Source: an uncultured Tolumonas sp. (GTDB lineage Bacteria > Pseudomonadota > Gammaproteobacteria > Enterobacterales > Aeromonadaceae). Taken from it: DNA of 64,000 nt. The stretch spans positions 682,001 through 746,000 of the forward strand of contig NZ_OY782757.1 of the NCBI RefSeq assembly GCF_963678185.1, in the 5' to 3' direction. The position numbers were made by a program, and so were the translations under genes. The notes under the pieces were generated by a model. The model had not been told where the DNA came from. It saw nothing but the letters and a program-made list of their open reading frames with translations, and did not search any database. This document shows, one piece after another, positions 10,410-20,491 of this stretch. Numbering within the stretch: position 1 is the first letter of the stretch; each line of letters starts with the position of its first letter.

Positions 10410-11195
10410 TTATGCATTAAACCATAACGGACCTAAAGGTGGTTTAGGCAATTGATAATTCTGGGGATATGTGACATCCACCAAATATAAACCTTCCGCC
10501 TTTGCAGTGGGCCCTGCCACCGTTCTATCTTTAGCTTCTAATACTTCACCAATCCATTCTTGTGGTTTTTCACCGGTACCAACCAACAATAACGAACCAG
10601 TAATATTTCTCACCATATGATGTAAAAAGGCATTCGCTTTAATATCAAGAATAATGTAGCTTCCAGCACGATGAACAGCCAAAGACATCATGTTTCTGAA
10701 TGGTGTTTTTGACTGGCATTGCATTGCCCTGAATGATGTGAAATCACGTTCACCCAATAACAACTGCCCTGCCTCATTCATTTTTTCAGCATCTAATGGA
10801 TGATAATAATGGCTGACGCCTTTGCCCAGAATAGCTGGTCGCAATGGTTCGTTATAAATAATATATCGATATCGTCTTGCTGTAGCAGAAAAACGGGCAT
10901 GAAATGAGTCATCGACAACATGAGCCCAGCGAACCGCAATATCATCAGGTAATTGGGCATTAACACCAAGTGTCCAAGCTGATAATTGTCGCTCAGCTGT
11001 CGTATCAAAATGCACTACTTGCCCTGTCGCATTCACGCCTGCGTCAGTACGCCCTGCACATTGGATTTCTACCGGATGATTGGCCACACGAGATAAAGCC
11101 GTTTCCAGTTCTTGTTGAATACTGTTAACTTCTCGCTGTCGCTGCCAACCAAAGTAGTTAGCTCCAAAATACTCTATCCCCAGCGCAATACGCAT
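10410..11195 (-). CDS. truA: tRNA pseudouridine(38-40) synthase
   Basis: Converts U38, U39 and U40 of tRNA anticodon arms to pseudouridine. The 261-residue product starts [20 protein letters not shown] and has the catalytic-Asp motif [18 protein letters not shown] (about residues 46-63), RRYRYIIYN and [14 protein letters not shown]. It is separated from fimV by a terminator and from accD by 122 bp, so it probably has its own promoter in the short gap behind fimV. Confidence 0.96.
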   Translation of the reverse strand: MRIALGIEYFGANYFGWQRQREVNSIQQELETALSRVANHPVEIQCAGRTDAGVNATGQVVHFDTTAERQLSAWTLGVNAQLPDDIAVRWAHVVDDSFHARFSATARRYRYIIYNEPLRPAILGKGVSHYYHPLDAEKMNEAGQLLLGERDFTSFRAMQCQSKTPFRNMMSLAVHRAGSYIILDIKANAFLHHMVRNITGSLLLVGTGEKPQEWIGEVLEAKDRTVAGPTAKAEGLYLVDVTYPQNYQLPKPPLGPLWFNA

Positions 11196-11241
11196 ATTAT
11201 TCTCCAGTCGAATCGCGCCGAATTATACGTTAGCAGGAGAT

Positions 11242-11273
11242 AAAAAAAAGTGGTGACTTGAATCACCACTTTC
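11242..11273 (-). terminator. fimV terminator
   Basis: Read on the minus strand, AAGTGGTGA (11263-11271) pairs with TCACCACTT (11248-11256) and is followed by a run of seven or eight T. It lies 11 bp after the fimV stop codon and before truA. Confidence 0.88.
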
Positions 11274-11283
11274 TATTACTGGA

Positions 11284-13401
11284 TTAAGATATCCGAGAGA
11301 GTAATTTTTCAGCTTCTTTTATTTGCTCGTTGCTGCCCTGAGACTGAACTTCAAGCAATAATTCTTTCGCGCTGGCCTTGTCATCTATTTCAAGATAAGC
11401 ACGGGCAAGATCCAGTTTTGCGCCAACACCACCATCGTCATCAATATCAATGCCACCTTGCTCCGGCAGCATATCTGGATATTCATCCAAACCGATATCA
11501 AGGTTAGCTTGCATCTCATCCGGGTTATTGATTGCTTGTTTATCTGCTTGCGCTAATAGCTCGTCAATAGAGAGGTAATCATCCGGAACATCAGCCGCTT
11601 CTTCTGATTCTAATTGGTCATTTTCAAATTGTTGTAACCACGGTTTATCCGAATCATCATTTACTTCTCTCAGGTTAACACCTGCCTGAGATGTGGAAAC
11701 GAAGGCTGTAGAATCATCTTCTTCTGACAATTCCCAACCGCTAGGTTCAGATACCAGTTGATCTGACATCTGTACACCAGGATCTGCCATTACCTTATCA
11801 AGGTTAAGGCGAGCCGCTAAATCAGCAACATCGTCTTCCGGTTCCGTAGATAAATCGACATGGATAGGCTGAGCATCTGCAATTTGTTTCTCATCATCTT
11901 CGGTGGCAGAAAACGAAAAATCATCTTCCAGCGCATTGGCTAAATCGGCATCGGATAAGATCGTGGCAAAATCTTGCGCTTCAACACCACGAGACATAAC
12001 TTCTGGCTCATCATCTTCATTCAGATCAATCTGTGGCTGAGTGACTAAAGGAGGTAACTCGTCAGTAATCGTAGGTACGACATCTGGAGGCAGAGGGATA
12101 TCTTGTAATTCAGCTTCCGTTGGTTTTTTATCTATGTCATGTGACAACGATGTTGGGATCAGCGATTCATCCTGTAAATTCAAATCAGGGAAGGATAAAT
12201 CATCATCCGATAAGTCGACAGCCAGCAATTCGCCAAAGTCACTATTAGCTTCGTCCATCATCAAAGTAGTGGTTTCAGCCATTTCCTGCTCACGAGCAGC
12301 CATCTGACGTTTTGCTCGGGAACGTAACCAAAAACTCAACACCACTAACACAGCTAATACAGGCAGAGATATTAACAACAAAAGATTCAGTGGCGTGGCG
12401 AGAATATCGCTCCAGAAACCACCACCTGTTGTTTTTGCTGTTTCATTAACGACAGGCTCTGTTTTCTTTTCTGGTTCTTTAGTTTTTTCTTGTTCATGTT
12501 CTTTAAGCTGGTTTTGCAGAGTCGCCAGTTCTTGTTTTAGCTGATCCTGACTTTGCATATCTGCTTGTAAATGACCAATCTGTTCATTTAACTGCTGAAT
12601 TCTATCTTTAAGTTCTTTGTTTTCGGCCTGATAAACCAGCAAAGCTTCATTATCAACCTTTGGCGCGGTAGCTGTTGTGGCTGCAGAGGCTGTGGATTGA
12701 ACCTCTGTTTTGCCAACTAATTCACTAACCTTACTATCAACAAGTGACGGTTCAGTCGCAGCCACAACGGATGAACTGGCAGTTGCTGTAACGGGTAGAG
12801 ATGCAACTGTTGAGGTTGCTGCTGATGCGGCCGTATTTGTTGCTGTTGGTTCAACAGATTGAGGTTTTGCAGTTGGTGCTACGTCTTGTTTTTTGGCCTG
12901 AGCCACGCTGGTCGTCGTTTTTACTAACGGTCGAACATTAGCGGCTTTGATCTCATCAAGCGAAGGAATTGCTAAACGTGAACCTGCTAATAAGTTATCT
13001 AATTGACCACTGACAAATGCTCGAGGGTTTTTACGATGTAAAGCCTGCATTACTTTACGAGTAGTAATGCCCTGACCTGGATATAATTTTTTGATGTTAT
13101 TAGCAATTGACCAAGCTGTATCTGTTTTTTTCACAGGGCCGTAAGTTGTACTTTTTGTAGAAAGCAGCGATTTATCCCGACTTTCTGGCACATACGGATG
13201 AGGGGCCCGCTCTTGGATCAAGTTGCTTTTAATCGTTGAAGGTGTAGCTGGTTGAACCGGTTGTTGTACGTGCTGGACGCTGCTTTCAGGCCCTTTTATC
13301 TCAATATAAAAATCATCTGCTTTTTCAGCCGCAAAACTTGCTGTTGAACAGAAGATGGCTGCCATCATTGCTTGAGCCAACCGAGATAGTTTGAATCCCA
13401 T
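11284..13401 (-). CDS. fimV: FimV-family LysM inner-membrane protein
   Basis: A polar/pilus-associated hub protein (FimV/TspA family). The ATG at 13401 was chosen because it has an AAAGGACG ribosome site and begins a signal peptide (MGFKLSRLAQAMMAAIF); a longer frame reaching 13488 has neither. The product is 705 residues. It has a periplasmic LysM-like domain (about residues 85-145), a Thr/Ala/Ser-rich linker, a coiled coil (AENKELKDRIQQLNEQIGHL) and a membrane helix (LNLLLLISLPVLAVLVVLSF). A long acidic cytoplasmic region follows, then the C-terminal FimV domain KLDLARAYLEIDDKASAKEL. FimV is known in related bacteria for type IV pili and polar localisation. Confidence 0.93.
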   Translation of the reverse strand: MGFKLSRLAQAMMAAIFCSTASFAAEKADDFYIEIKGPESSVQHVQQPVQPATPSTIKSNLIQERAPHPYVPESRDKSLLSTKSTTYGPVKKTDTAWSIANNIKKLYPGQGITTRKVMQALHRKNPRAFVSGQLDNLLAGSRLAIPSLDEIKAANVRPLVKTTTSVAQAKKQDVAPTAKPQSVEPTATNTAASAATSTVASLPVTATASSSVVAATEPSLVDSKVSELVGKTEVQSTASAATTATAPKVDNEALLVYQAENKELKDRIQQLNEQIGHLQADMQSQDQLKQELATLQNQLKEHEQEKTKEPEKKTEPVVNETAKTTGGGFWSDILATPLNLLLLISLPVLAVLVVLSFWLRSRAKRQMAAREQEMAETTTLMMDEANSDFGELLAVDLSDDDLSFPDLNLQDESLIPTSLSHDIDKKPTEAELQDIPLPPDVVPTITDELPPLVTQPQIDLNEDDEPEVMSRGVEAQDFATILSDADLANALEDDFSFSATEDDEKQIADAQPIHVDLSTEPEDDVADLAARLNLDKVMADPGVQMSDQLVSEPSGWELSEEDDSTAFVSTSQAGVNLREVNDDSDKPWLQQFENDQLESEEAADVPDDYLSIDELLAQADKQAINNPDEMQANLDIGLDEYPDMLPEQGGIDIDDDGGVGAKLDLARAYLEIDDKASAKELLLEVQSQGSNEQIKEAEKLLSRIS

Positions 13402-13528
13402 ATTTCGACGTCCTTTTATATCTATTATCCGGCCTTTCAGGTCCAGCAATTGCAATTCTGGATAGCACGCTATAAAAAACTTTACCATAATGGCAGCAAC
13501 TTCTTGCTGCCATTATCACATTAGTCTG

Positions 13529-14491
13529 TTATTGCAGAACAGGGATAACTAATTGTTCTGCCAGTAATAGTGCATTATTTACCCGACCGGTACGCAGCAG
13601 ATCCGTTACCATGACTAAACGGAATTCCTGCACTTCAGCGGTATCAGCAGCAGTCAGTTGCAAAAAAACCTGGTTTTGATTAGAGCCATGAGTCACTGGT
13701 GTTAATACTTCTTCAGAAAACTCGACATTATTTATGGATGATAGCATTTTAGTAATCATCTCACGCGGTAATGGATCTTCCAGCGTAATATCGATAACCA
13801 CGGTTGCGCCATAAAAAACAGGTGCTTGTAATAAGGTTACGGCCACATTGAGTTTTTCTTTAGGGAACAATTGTTGCAACTCATTGGCTAAATGATTGTC
13901 TTGCGCCACAGGTAAGATATTGAACGCTTGCTGCGCCACAAATAACGTATTTTCCAATGGACGACCATTCATGAGTTGGGCGGTTTCTTTAGCCAAAACC
14001 TCTGTGCCCTTTTTCCCATGAATAGACACAGGCTCTAATGCAGTAACATTAAGCTTGGTGATCGCCGTTTCTTCAAAAAATGGCTGAATAATCTGGCCTA
14101 TCAATACGGTTAAATCATCAGGGCAAATATGAATGGCTGACTCCATATTTTCATTTGCACTAACCAAACTCAGGCCATGAGCATTAGCTTTGAATGCAGA
14201 AGCCCGTAAATCGATAATTTTGCAATTTGCCTGCTCAGCAGCTAAAAATGCGGTGGCGTATTCGTCTGCATTCCCAGTCAGAAAAACCAGTTCAACTTGC
14301 GACCAATCAAAATCAGCTACCGCTTGCACATAAATGTTCTGATTATTAAAGCGAACCGCTTCTTGTTCTTCAGCATCAAGCGCTGTTAAGAGATATAGCT
14401 GACCGACTGAAAATGATTTTTCCTGCAATGCTTCGAGCAAATTTTCACTGGTGAATTCTTCACTGCCTGCAACAGCAACATTGATTGGCAT
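13529..14491 (-). CDS. usg: Usg-like aspartate-semialdehyde dehydrogenase homologue
   Basis: A 320-residue member of the Usg group, paralogues of aspartate-semialdehyde dehydrogenase. The order PINVAVAG, FSVGQLYLL, FDWSQVELVFLTG follows the family N-terminal domain, and QAPVFYGATVVI the C-terminal domain. The segment where true Asd carries its active-site Cys reads AIHICPDDLTVLIG here. The usual N-terminal GxTGxVG dinucleotide loop is replaced by GSEEFTS, so dehydrogenase activity is doubtful. It lies between pdxB and fimV, the E. coli pdxB-usg-truA context. Confidence 0.85.
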   Translation of the reverse strand: MPINVAVAGSEEFTSENLLEALQEKSFSVGQLYLLTALDAEEQEAVRFNNQNIYVQAVADFDWSQVELVFLTGNADEYATAFLAAEQANCKIIDLRASAFKANAHGLSLVSANENMESAIHICPDDLTVLIGQIIQPFFEETAITKLNVTALEPVSIHGKKGTEVLAKETAQLMNGRPLENTLFVAQQAFNILPVAQDNHLANELQQLFPKEKLNVAVTLLQAPVFYGATVVIDITLEDPLPREMITKMLSSINNVEFSEEVLTPVTHGSNQNQVFLQLTAADTAEVQEFRLVMVTDLLRTGRVNNALLLAEQLVIPVLQ

Positions 14492-14514
14492 TTTGCCTTT
14501 CTCCTAAAATATGT

Positions 14515-15636
14515 TTAATTACCTGAAACGCAAAAACCTAACTGAGCAAGTATGTCATTATTTTTCTCTGTAGAGATCATTAATGAGCTCCACTCGCGAC
14601 GTTCAGGATATTTTTTACGCATGTCATCAAAACTGCCGGGCTGAGTTATTTTGTGCCGGAAGATGGCATCATCCCGTCGCACGTCATATACCAGATGAAT
14701 TAATTTTTTCAGAATGCATTCCGTAACATCAGCGCTGAGTGCCAAAGTATTAATATCCGCCACTGGTAACATCGGTTGAAGCTGTTTTGTTATTTCATAA
14801 CCGAAATGCTGACAAAATGCTTCATACAGCATGTAAGTACCACGATACTTCCCTTCCAAGCTGTAACCGGCAATATGTGGTGTTGCAATCTCGGTGTAAG
14901 GTACTAAGGTTTGTAAAACATTGGGCTCATTTTCCCAAACGTCCATCACTAATCGTAAGGGCGAAGCTGATTGCTGACGCTTCAGCATGGCCTGATTATC
15001 CCAAACCTCCCCTCGACAAGCATTTAATAAGATCTGTTCTGGTCGGAAAGCCTGAATACGCTTTTCATCTAACAAATGAAAAGTGGCATGTTCGCCTTGC
15101 CGTGATAGCGGCACATGAAAACTGACCAAATCACATTCTAATGCTTCATCATAAGTAACAAATGTCCGCGGATCACCGGCTTGCTGTTTAGGCGGATCAC
15201 AGAGTTTCACCGCGATACCTAATGCTGCCGCCCGTTCAGCGACCGCAGTTCCGGTATTTCCGGCACCAATAATGCCCAATGATAATCCAGACAGGGAAAA
15301 TTGATATTTTTCAGCCATGACCAGTAAAGCACTTATGACATATTCACCGACAGACACTTTATTACAGCCGGGAGCGCTGAAAAAAGGGATCGCCTTTTCT
15401 GCCAGATAGGTTTTATCAATATGATCCGTACCGATAGTCGCGGTGCCGACAAATTTCAGTTTATTGGCTTGCGATAACAGTGATGCATTCACTTTAGTAA
15501 TCGATCGAACCAAAAGGACATCCGCATCCATTAATTGAGCCGCGGTGAGCGTTCTGCCCTGAACCCGGACTACTTCACCGAACTCAGCAAACAACGCTTC
15601 GGTCAGTGGCATATTTTCATCAACCACAATCTTCAT
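14515..15636 (-). CDS. pdxB: erythronate-4-phosphate dehydrogenase
   Basis: Oxidises 4-phosphoerythronate in the DXP-dependent pathway to pyridoxal phosphate. The 373-residue 2-hydroxyacid dehydrogenase has the NAD loop LGIIGAGNTGTAVAERAA (about residues 118-135), the substrate motif VRSITKV, the catalytic Arg region LLNACRGEVWD, the Glu/His pair in VWENEPN and TPHIAGYSLEGK, and the PdxB-specific C-terminal dimer domain (SFDDMRKKYPERREWSSL). It is followed at 23 bp by usg. Confidence 0.96.
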   Translation of the reverse strand: MKIVVDENMPLTEALFAEFGEVVRVQGRTLTAAQLMDADVLLVRSITKVNASLLSQANKLKFVGTATIGTDHIDKTYLAEKAIPFFSAPGCNKVSVGEYVISALLVMAEKYQFSLSGLSLGIIGAGNTGTAVAERAAALGIAVKLCDPPKQQAGDPRTFVTYDEALECDLVSFHVPLSRQGEHATFHLLDEKRIQAFRPEQILLNACRGEVWDNQAMLKRQQSASPLRLVMDVWENEPNVLQTLVPYTEIATPHIAGYSLEGKYRGTYMLYEAFCQHFGYEITKQLQPMLPVADINTLALSADVTECILKKLIHLVYDVRRDDAIFRHKITQPGSFDDMRKKYPERREWSSLMISTEKNNDILAQLGFCVSGN

Positions 15637-15648
15637 ATCTGTCGCCTG

Positions 15649-15678
15649 AAAAAGAAAAAGGGGCTATAAGCCCCTTAT
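15649..15678 (-). terminator. fabB terminator
   Basis: On the minus strand AAGGGGCT and AGCCCCTT (15658-15665 with 15669-15676) form an 8-bp stem with a three-base loop, followed by TTTCTTTTT. It lies between fabB and pdxB and separates them. Confidence 0.88.
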
Positions 15679-15703
15679 TATGCCATTTAGCTTAATGAAA
15701 TCA

Positions 15704-16918
15704 TTAGCCTTTGTATTTACTGAACACCAAAGTCGCGTTGGTGCCGCCGAAACCGAAGCTGTTTGACATCACTGTGTTCAGTTCTGCTTCTTCATATTCA
15801 GTCACAATCGGCAGACCTTGTGCTTTTTCATCCAAGGTTTCGATATTGATGCTTGGTGCGATGAAGTTGTTTTCCATCATCAGCAAGCTGTAGATCGCTT
15901 CATGAACACCGGCCGCGCCCAAAGCATGACCACTCATGGCTTTAGTTGCAGAAATCTTAGGTGCTTTATCGCCGAATACGTTATGAATAGCTTCCAGCTC
16001 TTTCACATCACCAACAGGTGTAGAGGTGCCGTGAGTATTCAGGTAATCGATTGGTGCAGCTACCGTTGACATAGCTTGTTGCATACAACGCACTGCGCCC
16101 TCACCTGATGGAGCAACCATGTCATAACCATCTGAAGTAGCACCGTAGCCAGTGATTTCAGCGTAGATATGTGCGCCACGTGCTAGTGCGTGCTCTAGCT
16201 CTTCAACAACAACGATACCGCCGCCACCAGAGATAACAAAACCATCACGGCCAGCATCATAAGTACGAGATGCTTTTTCTGGGGTGTCGTTATATTTGCT
16301 AGACAGTGCGCCCATGGCGTCAAACTGCATAGCCAGAGTCCAATCCACTTCTTCACCGCCGCCAGCGAAAACGATGTCTTGTTTGCCTAGCTGGATCTGC
16401 TCAAGTGCATGGCCGATGCAATGTGATGACGTCGCACAAGCTGAACTGATGGAGTAGTTAATACCTTTAATTTTAAAAGGAGTCGCCAAACAAGCTGAAG
16501 TTGTTGAAGACATAGTACGTGGCACCATGTATGGGCCAACACGACGAACACCTTTTTCACGTAAAGTGTCACAAGCTTCGATCTGATTTTTAGAAGACGC
16601 GCCACCTGAGCCTGCAACCAGACCAGTGCGAGGATTTGAAACCATTTCTTCTGGCAATTTGGCATCGGCAATTGCCTGTTGCATAGACAGATAAGCATAG
16701 GCTGCAGCATCACCCATGAAACGCAAAACTTTACGATCAATCAGGTCAGCCACATCTAGCTTGATATTGCCCCATACACGGCTACGCAGATTCTGTTGTT
16801 CAAATTGCTCAGAATAAGAAATACCTGATTTACCGGCTTTCAATGATGCCAGCACTTCTGCCGCGTTGTTGCCCAAACTAGAAACAATACCGATACCGGT
16901 GATAACAGCTCTTCTCAT
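15704..16918 (-). CDS. fabB: 3-oxoacyl-[acyl-carrier-protein] synthase I
   Basis: Condensing enzyme of fatty acid elongation, needed for unsaturated fatty acids. The ATG at 16918 gives [18 protein letters not shown], the normal FabB N-terminus; a longer frame from a TTG at 16933 was rejected. The 404-residue thiolase-fold protein has the nucleophile motif [11 protein letters not shown] (about residues 157-167) and the two catalytic His in [11 protein letters not shown] and [12 protein letters not shown]. It is a single-gene unit with its own terminator. Confidence 0.97.
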   Translation of the reverse strand: MRRAVITGIGIVSSLGNNAAEVLASLKAGKSGISYSEQFEQQNLRSRVWGNIKLDVADLIDRKVLRFMGDAAAYAYLSMQQAIADAKLPEEMVSNPRTGLVAGSGGASSKNQIEACDTLREKGVRRVGPYMVPRTMSSTTSACLATPFKIKGINYSISSACATSSHCIGHALEQIQLGKQDIVFAGGGEEVDWTLAMQFDAMGALSSKYNDTPEKASRTYDAGRDGFVISGGGGIVVVEELEHALARGAHIYAEITGYGATSDGYDMVAPSGEGAVRCMQQAMSTVAAPIDYLNTHGTSTPVGDVKELEAIHNVFGDKAPKISATKAMSGHALGAAGVHEAIYSLLMMENNFIAPSINIETLDEKAQGLPIVTEYEEAELNTVMSNSFGFGGTNATLVFSKYKG

Positions 16919-17038
16919 TAACTTAAGTTCCAATATGACTTATTAAGACCTATGCATAGTTTACCTGTTTTATCTCAACAACTGGTCTGCTTTCCCTTAA
17001 AATCCATCTAACTTTTGTGAAATAGTCGAGATTTTTCC

Positions 17039-18973
17039 ATGCCAGCCTCGTTACAAAACGCCGAATTAAGCTGGAATGACGCGGAAACGCCGACTTCAGA
17101 CTCTTTTGAGGATATTTACTTTTCCAATGAAAACACCTCGTATGAGACCCACCCCATCTTCCTCAAACAGAACCATTTGCCTGAGCGATGGCTAATTCAC
17201 GACCGGGATTTTTTCGTCATAACCGAAACGGGTTTTGGTACGGGCCTGAATTTTTTGGCTACCTGGCTCGCATTCCGTCACTATCGGGCAACACACCCAG
17301 AAGGTAAAGTTACTCGCCTGCATTTTATTAGTTTTGAGAAATCTCCTCTTACCAAACTCGAGCTAAAACATGCATTGGCTGCTTGGCCAGAATTATCATT
17401 GTTAAGCGAGCAACTTATTTCAGCGTATCCATATGCTGTACCCGGATGCCAGCGATTACGTTTCGATGATGGATCCGTCGTATTGGATCTTTGGCTAGGT
17501 GATATCAATGAATTACTCCCGCAAGTCTATGAACCCGCGGACGGTTTGACTGATGTCTGGTTTTTAGCTGGCTTTGCACCGAGTAAAAACCCTGATATGT
17601 GGACTGAAAATTTATTCTCACAGGTATATCGATTAAGCAGACCATTAACGACACTATCCACATTCACGGCTGCCGGTTTTGTCCATCGTGGGTTAACTGA
17701 TGCCGGCTTTGTTATGAATAAAGTCGCTGGGCATGGTGAAAAGCACAGCATGCTAGTGGGTCGCAGCCAGAAAACGAAAACCAATATAAATACGCTACCG
17801 GTCACGACAGTTGCCATTGTGGGTGGTGGTATCGCATCCGCCTGTTTAACCTATTTGCTCACTCAACGAGGTTTTCGGGTTGAACTATTTTGTGCCGATA
17901 ATGATGTGGCAGAAGGTGCATCAGGTAACCCACAAGGCGCTATCTATCCCCTGTTACACCAGCCTGATGATCTGTTATCGCAATTTTTTGTTTCTGCTTT
18001 TCACTTTTGCCAGCAATTGCTGGCAGGCATCAATAGCCAAACTGCATTCAAACATGACTGGTGTGGGGTGTTGTTAAAAGCAATTGATGAGAAATCATCA
18101 CAAAAAAACAGTGATCTGCTGCATGCAGGCTTTCCAGATGAGTTAATACAACAAGATGCTGATGGCGTGTTATTCCCTCATGGTGGCTGGGTCGTACCTG
18201 CCGAATTAGTTAAAGCGCTATTCGAGCTATCAACACAAAAAGGATTATTAACCCAGCATAAGAACTGCAAAATTACGTCCCTCAATAAAAATGATCAGTT
18301 TTGGCAATTAAGCGATACAGAGGGAAATACATGGTCGGCATCTCACGTCGTTCTGGCAAATGGCGTGGATATTCTCGATTTTGAACAAACAACGTCATTA
18401 CCGATCACCCCCATGCGGGGCCAGATATCAACATTACGCGCTTCTGACTATGATGCGATAAGCACTTATGTGGTTTGTGGAGATGGCTACATTGTTCCAG
18501 CGCTTGATGGGCAGCAAGTGATTGGCGCAACCTATGTGCGCAATGACATGAGCCGTGAAGTGCGCTTATCAGAACACGCCGAAAATAAAGCCAAAATGCT
18601 GCGCACCCTACCCACAACTGCATCACAAGATGTTTCCGATTACACCATAACCAGTGGCCGAGCCTCGATTCGTGGAGTTACGAGAGACCATTTCCCGTTA
18701 ATTGGCGGTTTTCGCTCTGCTGAAGCTCTAAAGCTCTCTGGGGCTGAAATGCCTAAATCAGGCTGGTTGCCAGAAACAACTTCCGGGCTATTCATCTTGG
18801 CCGGAATGGGATCCCGCGGACTGTGCAGCGCACCTTGGTCTGCAGAAATAATGGCCTCATTATTACTTAATGAGCCACTGCCCTGTTCATTATTAACGCT
18901 AAGAAATATTGATCCACATCGTCGTGAATTAAGGCGTGCATGGAGGATAAATCTGGGTAATCGACGAGATTAA
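17039..18973 (+). CDS. mnmC: bifunctional tRNA mnm5s2U biosynthesis protein MnmC
   Basis: Carries out the last two steps of mnm5s2U34 synthesis in tRNA: FAD-dependent removal of the carboxymethyl group, then SAM-dependent methylation. The 644-residue protein joins an N-terminal methyltransferase (SFEDIYFSN, ITETGFGTGLNFLATWLAF, about residues 1-240) to a C-terminal DAO-type oxidoreductase with the FAD-binding VAIVGGGIASACLTYLL near residue 258 and the late motif LFILAGMGSRGLCSAPWSAE. It diverges from fabB. Confidence 0.96.
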   Translation: MPASLQNAELSWNDAETPTSDSFEDIYFSNENTSYETHPIFLKQNHLPERWLIHDRDFFVITETGFGTGLNFLATWLAFRHYRATHPEGKVTRLHFISFEKSPLTKLELKHALAAWPELSLLSEQLISAYPYAVPGCQRLRFDDGSVVLDLWLGDINELLPQVYEPADGLTDVWFLAGFAPSKNPDMWTENLFSQVYRLSRPLTTLSTFTAAGFVHRGLTDAGFVMNKVAGHGEKHSMLVGRSQKTKTNINTLPVTTVAIVGGGIASACLTYLLTQRGFRVELFCADNDVAEGASGNPQGAIYPLLHQPDDLLSQFFVSAFHFCQQLLAGINSQTAFKHDWCGVLLKAIDEKSSQKNSDLLHAGFPDELIQQDADGVLFPHGGWVVPAELVKALFELSTQKGLLTQHKNCKITSLNKNDQFWQLSDTEGNTWSASHVVLANGVDILDFEQTTSLPITPMRGQISTLRASDYDAISTYVVCGDGYIVPALDGQQVIGATYVRNDMSREVRLSEHAENKAKMLRTLPTTASQDVSDYTITSGRASIRGVTRDHFPLIGGFRSAEALKLSGAEMPKSGWLPETTSGLFILAGMGSRGLCSAPWSAEIMASLLLNEPLPCSLLTLRNIDPHRRELRRAWRINLGNRRD

Positions 18974-19043
18974 AAAACATTCCGCGACTTACTGTTATTC
19001 CCTGAAAAGACGGGAAGATTTTCCTTAACCAAGGCTAAATGAC

Positions 19044-19072
19044 CTGACTTTGTAATAAAGGGAAGGTATAGT
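19044..19072 (+). promoter_or_regulatory. probable corA promoter
   Basis: CTGACT (19044-19049) and TATAGT (19067-19072) are spaced by exactly 17 bp and point at corA, leaving a leader of about 40 nt before the start codon. No Mg2+ riboswitch structure was recognised in the short leader. Confidence 0.5.
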
Positions 19073-19119
19073 GCGTCGCAGAAAAGCCTACCCCAAATTT
19101 GCCTTTTAAGGGGGATCTC

Positions 19120-20067
19120 ATGATTACCGCCTACATGCTGCGTAATAAGATTCTGGAAGTTGTGCAATTATCAACTCAGGATGTATTACCAGCTAGCACC
19201 ATCTGGCTGGATGCCTATAAGCCTGACGATGAAGAACGTGAATGGCTGAGTAGTCTCTTTCTGGAAGAAGTTCCAGAAGAAGAAGAACTCGATGAAATTG
19301 AAGCCTCTGCACGTTTCTATTGGGACACAGATGGCCTGCATATTTTATCTCTGTTCCCGCAACGGATCGGCGGTGAAACTCGCGGTGTAAACATGTCGTT
19401 TACATTGCGTAATAACTTATTGATCAGTTTCCGTGAAGAAGATATCGGCATCGTTCGTCTGCTGCGTCATTACATGCGTCATGACCGCGTAGAGATCGAA
19501 AATGCGATGGATATCCTGCTGGAACTGATGGATTTAAAAGTCGAGTATTTGTCTGATCTGATCGAAGATGGTTACACCACGTTGGAAGAAACATCAGAGC
19601 TGGTGCTCAGCGATGAACAGATCCATGAAATGTTAAAAGAGTTGATGGAACAGGAAGAGACAAACAGTCAGATCCGTCTGGCTTTGCACGATACACGTCG
19701 TGCTTTGCGTTTCCTGCGCCGCACAGTTCGTCAACAGCTGTTATCAGAACAAAAGAAAACTATCGATGAGGTGTTACACGATATCGAATCGTTGCTGCCT
19801 CACACGCAGTTCTTGTTTGATAAAATCAACTTCCAGCTAGAAGTGGCGATGGGCTTTACCAATTTGCAACAGAACAAGGTTATCAAAATCTTCTCGGTTG
19901 CTGCCGTTGTGTTCCTGCCACCGACATTGATCGCCAGTATGTACGGGATGAACTTTGATTTCATGCCGGAATTGCACTGGAAATTTGGCTATTTAGTCTC
20001 TATTGGAATGATGCTGGCATCGGCGTTTGGTACGTATTTCTTCTTCCGCAAAAAAGGTTGGCTCTGA
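19120..20067 (+). CDS. corA: magnesium/cobalt transporter CorA
   Basis: Pentameric Mg2+ (Co2+, Ni2+) channel of the inner membrane. The ATG at 19120 follows AAGGGGGA; an upstream in-frame TTG at 19099 was rejected. The 315-residue product has a large acidic cytoplasmic N-domain (for example LEEVPEEEELDEIEA), a long stalk helix, and two C-terminal membrane helices with the signature YGMNF between them. It ends in the basic FFFRKKGWL, like E. coli CorA (316 residues). Confidence 0.97.
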   Translation: MITAYMLRNKILEVVQLSTQDVLPASTIWLDAYKPDDEEREWLSSLFLEEVPEEEELDEIEASARFYWDTDGLHILSLFPQRIGGETRGVNMSFTLRNNLLISFREEDIGIVRLLRHYMRHDRVEIENAMDILLELMDLKVEYLSDLIEDGYTTLEETSELVLSDEQIHEMLKELMEQEETNSQIRLALHDTRRALRFLRRTVRQQLLSEQKKTIDEVLHDIESLLPHTQFLFDKINFQLEVAMGFTNLQQNKVIKIFSVAAVVFLPPTLIASMYGMNFDFMPELHWKFGYLVSIGMMLASAFGTYFFFRKKGWL

Positions 20068-20096
20068 TCTCAGGCAACTTTATCACCCACATTTTG

Positions 20097-20130
20097 ACAC
20101 CAATATCTTGTTTATATTGGTGTTATTTCT
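20097..20130 (+). terminator. terminator after corA
   Basis: ACACCAATAT (20097-20106) pairs perfectly with ATATTGGTGT (20114-20123) over a 7-base loop and is followed by TATTTCT. It lies between the convergent ends of corA and the DUF2789 gene and may serve both. Confidence 0.75.
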
Positions 20131-20154
20131 CCTTCAGATTTGCTGTTTCCCTGT

Positions 20155-20394
20155 TTACTTACAAGATGCCGTTAATAAAGTAGCTAAAACATCTGCTGCT
20201 TCCGCCCATTCCGCATCATCCGTAAACGCTTGTTGTAATAGTTCAACTTGCGATGAATTCCAAAATGGCGCATCCAGAAAAGTGATATCGGCTGTGAGTT
20301 GGTGAGATTCAATAAATCGATTAATACTTTGCTCATCATTTTCCAACCCTAGCTGGCCAAATAATGCAGCAAGATCATGCAATCCAATGTCCAT
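20155..20394 (-). CDS. DUF2789 family protein
   Basis: A 79-residue acidic cytoplasmic protein resembling the DUF2789 family: MDIGLHDLAALFGQLGLEN at the start, then FLDAPFWNSSQVELLQQA and an acidic tail. Family function is unknown. It is on the minus strand, convergent with corA and divergent from fumC. The frame uses an ATG and has family-typical length, so it is likely a real gene despite its size. Confidence 0.75.
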   Translation of the reverse strand: MDIGLHDLAALFGQLGLENDEQSINRFIESHQLTADITFLDAPFWNSSQVELLQQAFTDDAEWAEAADVLATLLTASCK

Positions 20395-20491
20395 GATGGG
20401 CAGTCCTCGCTGATAAGAACTACTATCAGTATAGATTTAATTATCATTCTTGTAGGCAGTTTACACAGGAATACTGTATAGGACGTTCATT

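Noticed and set aside
17281-17508. Minus-strand frames inside mnmC
   Set aside because: They lie wholly within the conserved mnmC coding sequence and show no independent motifs.
18974-19119. Mg2+ riboswitch (M-box or mgtA type) before corA
   Set aside because: The leader after the likely promoter is only about 40 nt, too short, and no expected stem pattern was found.
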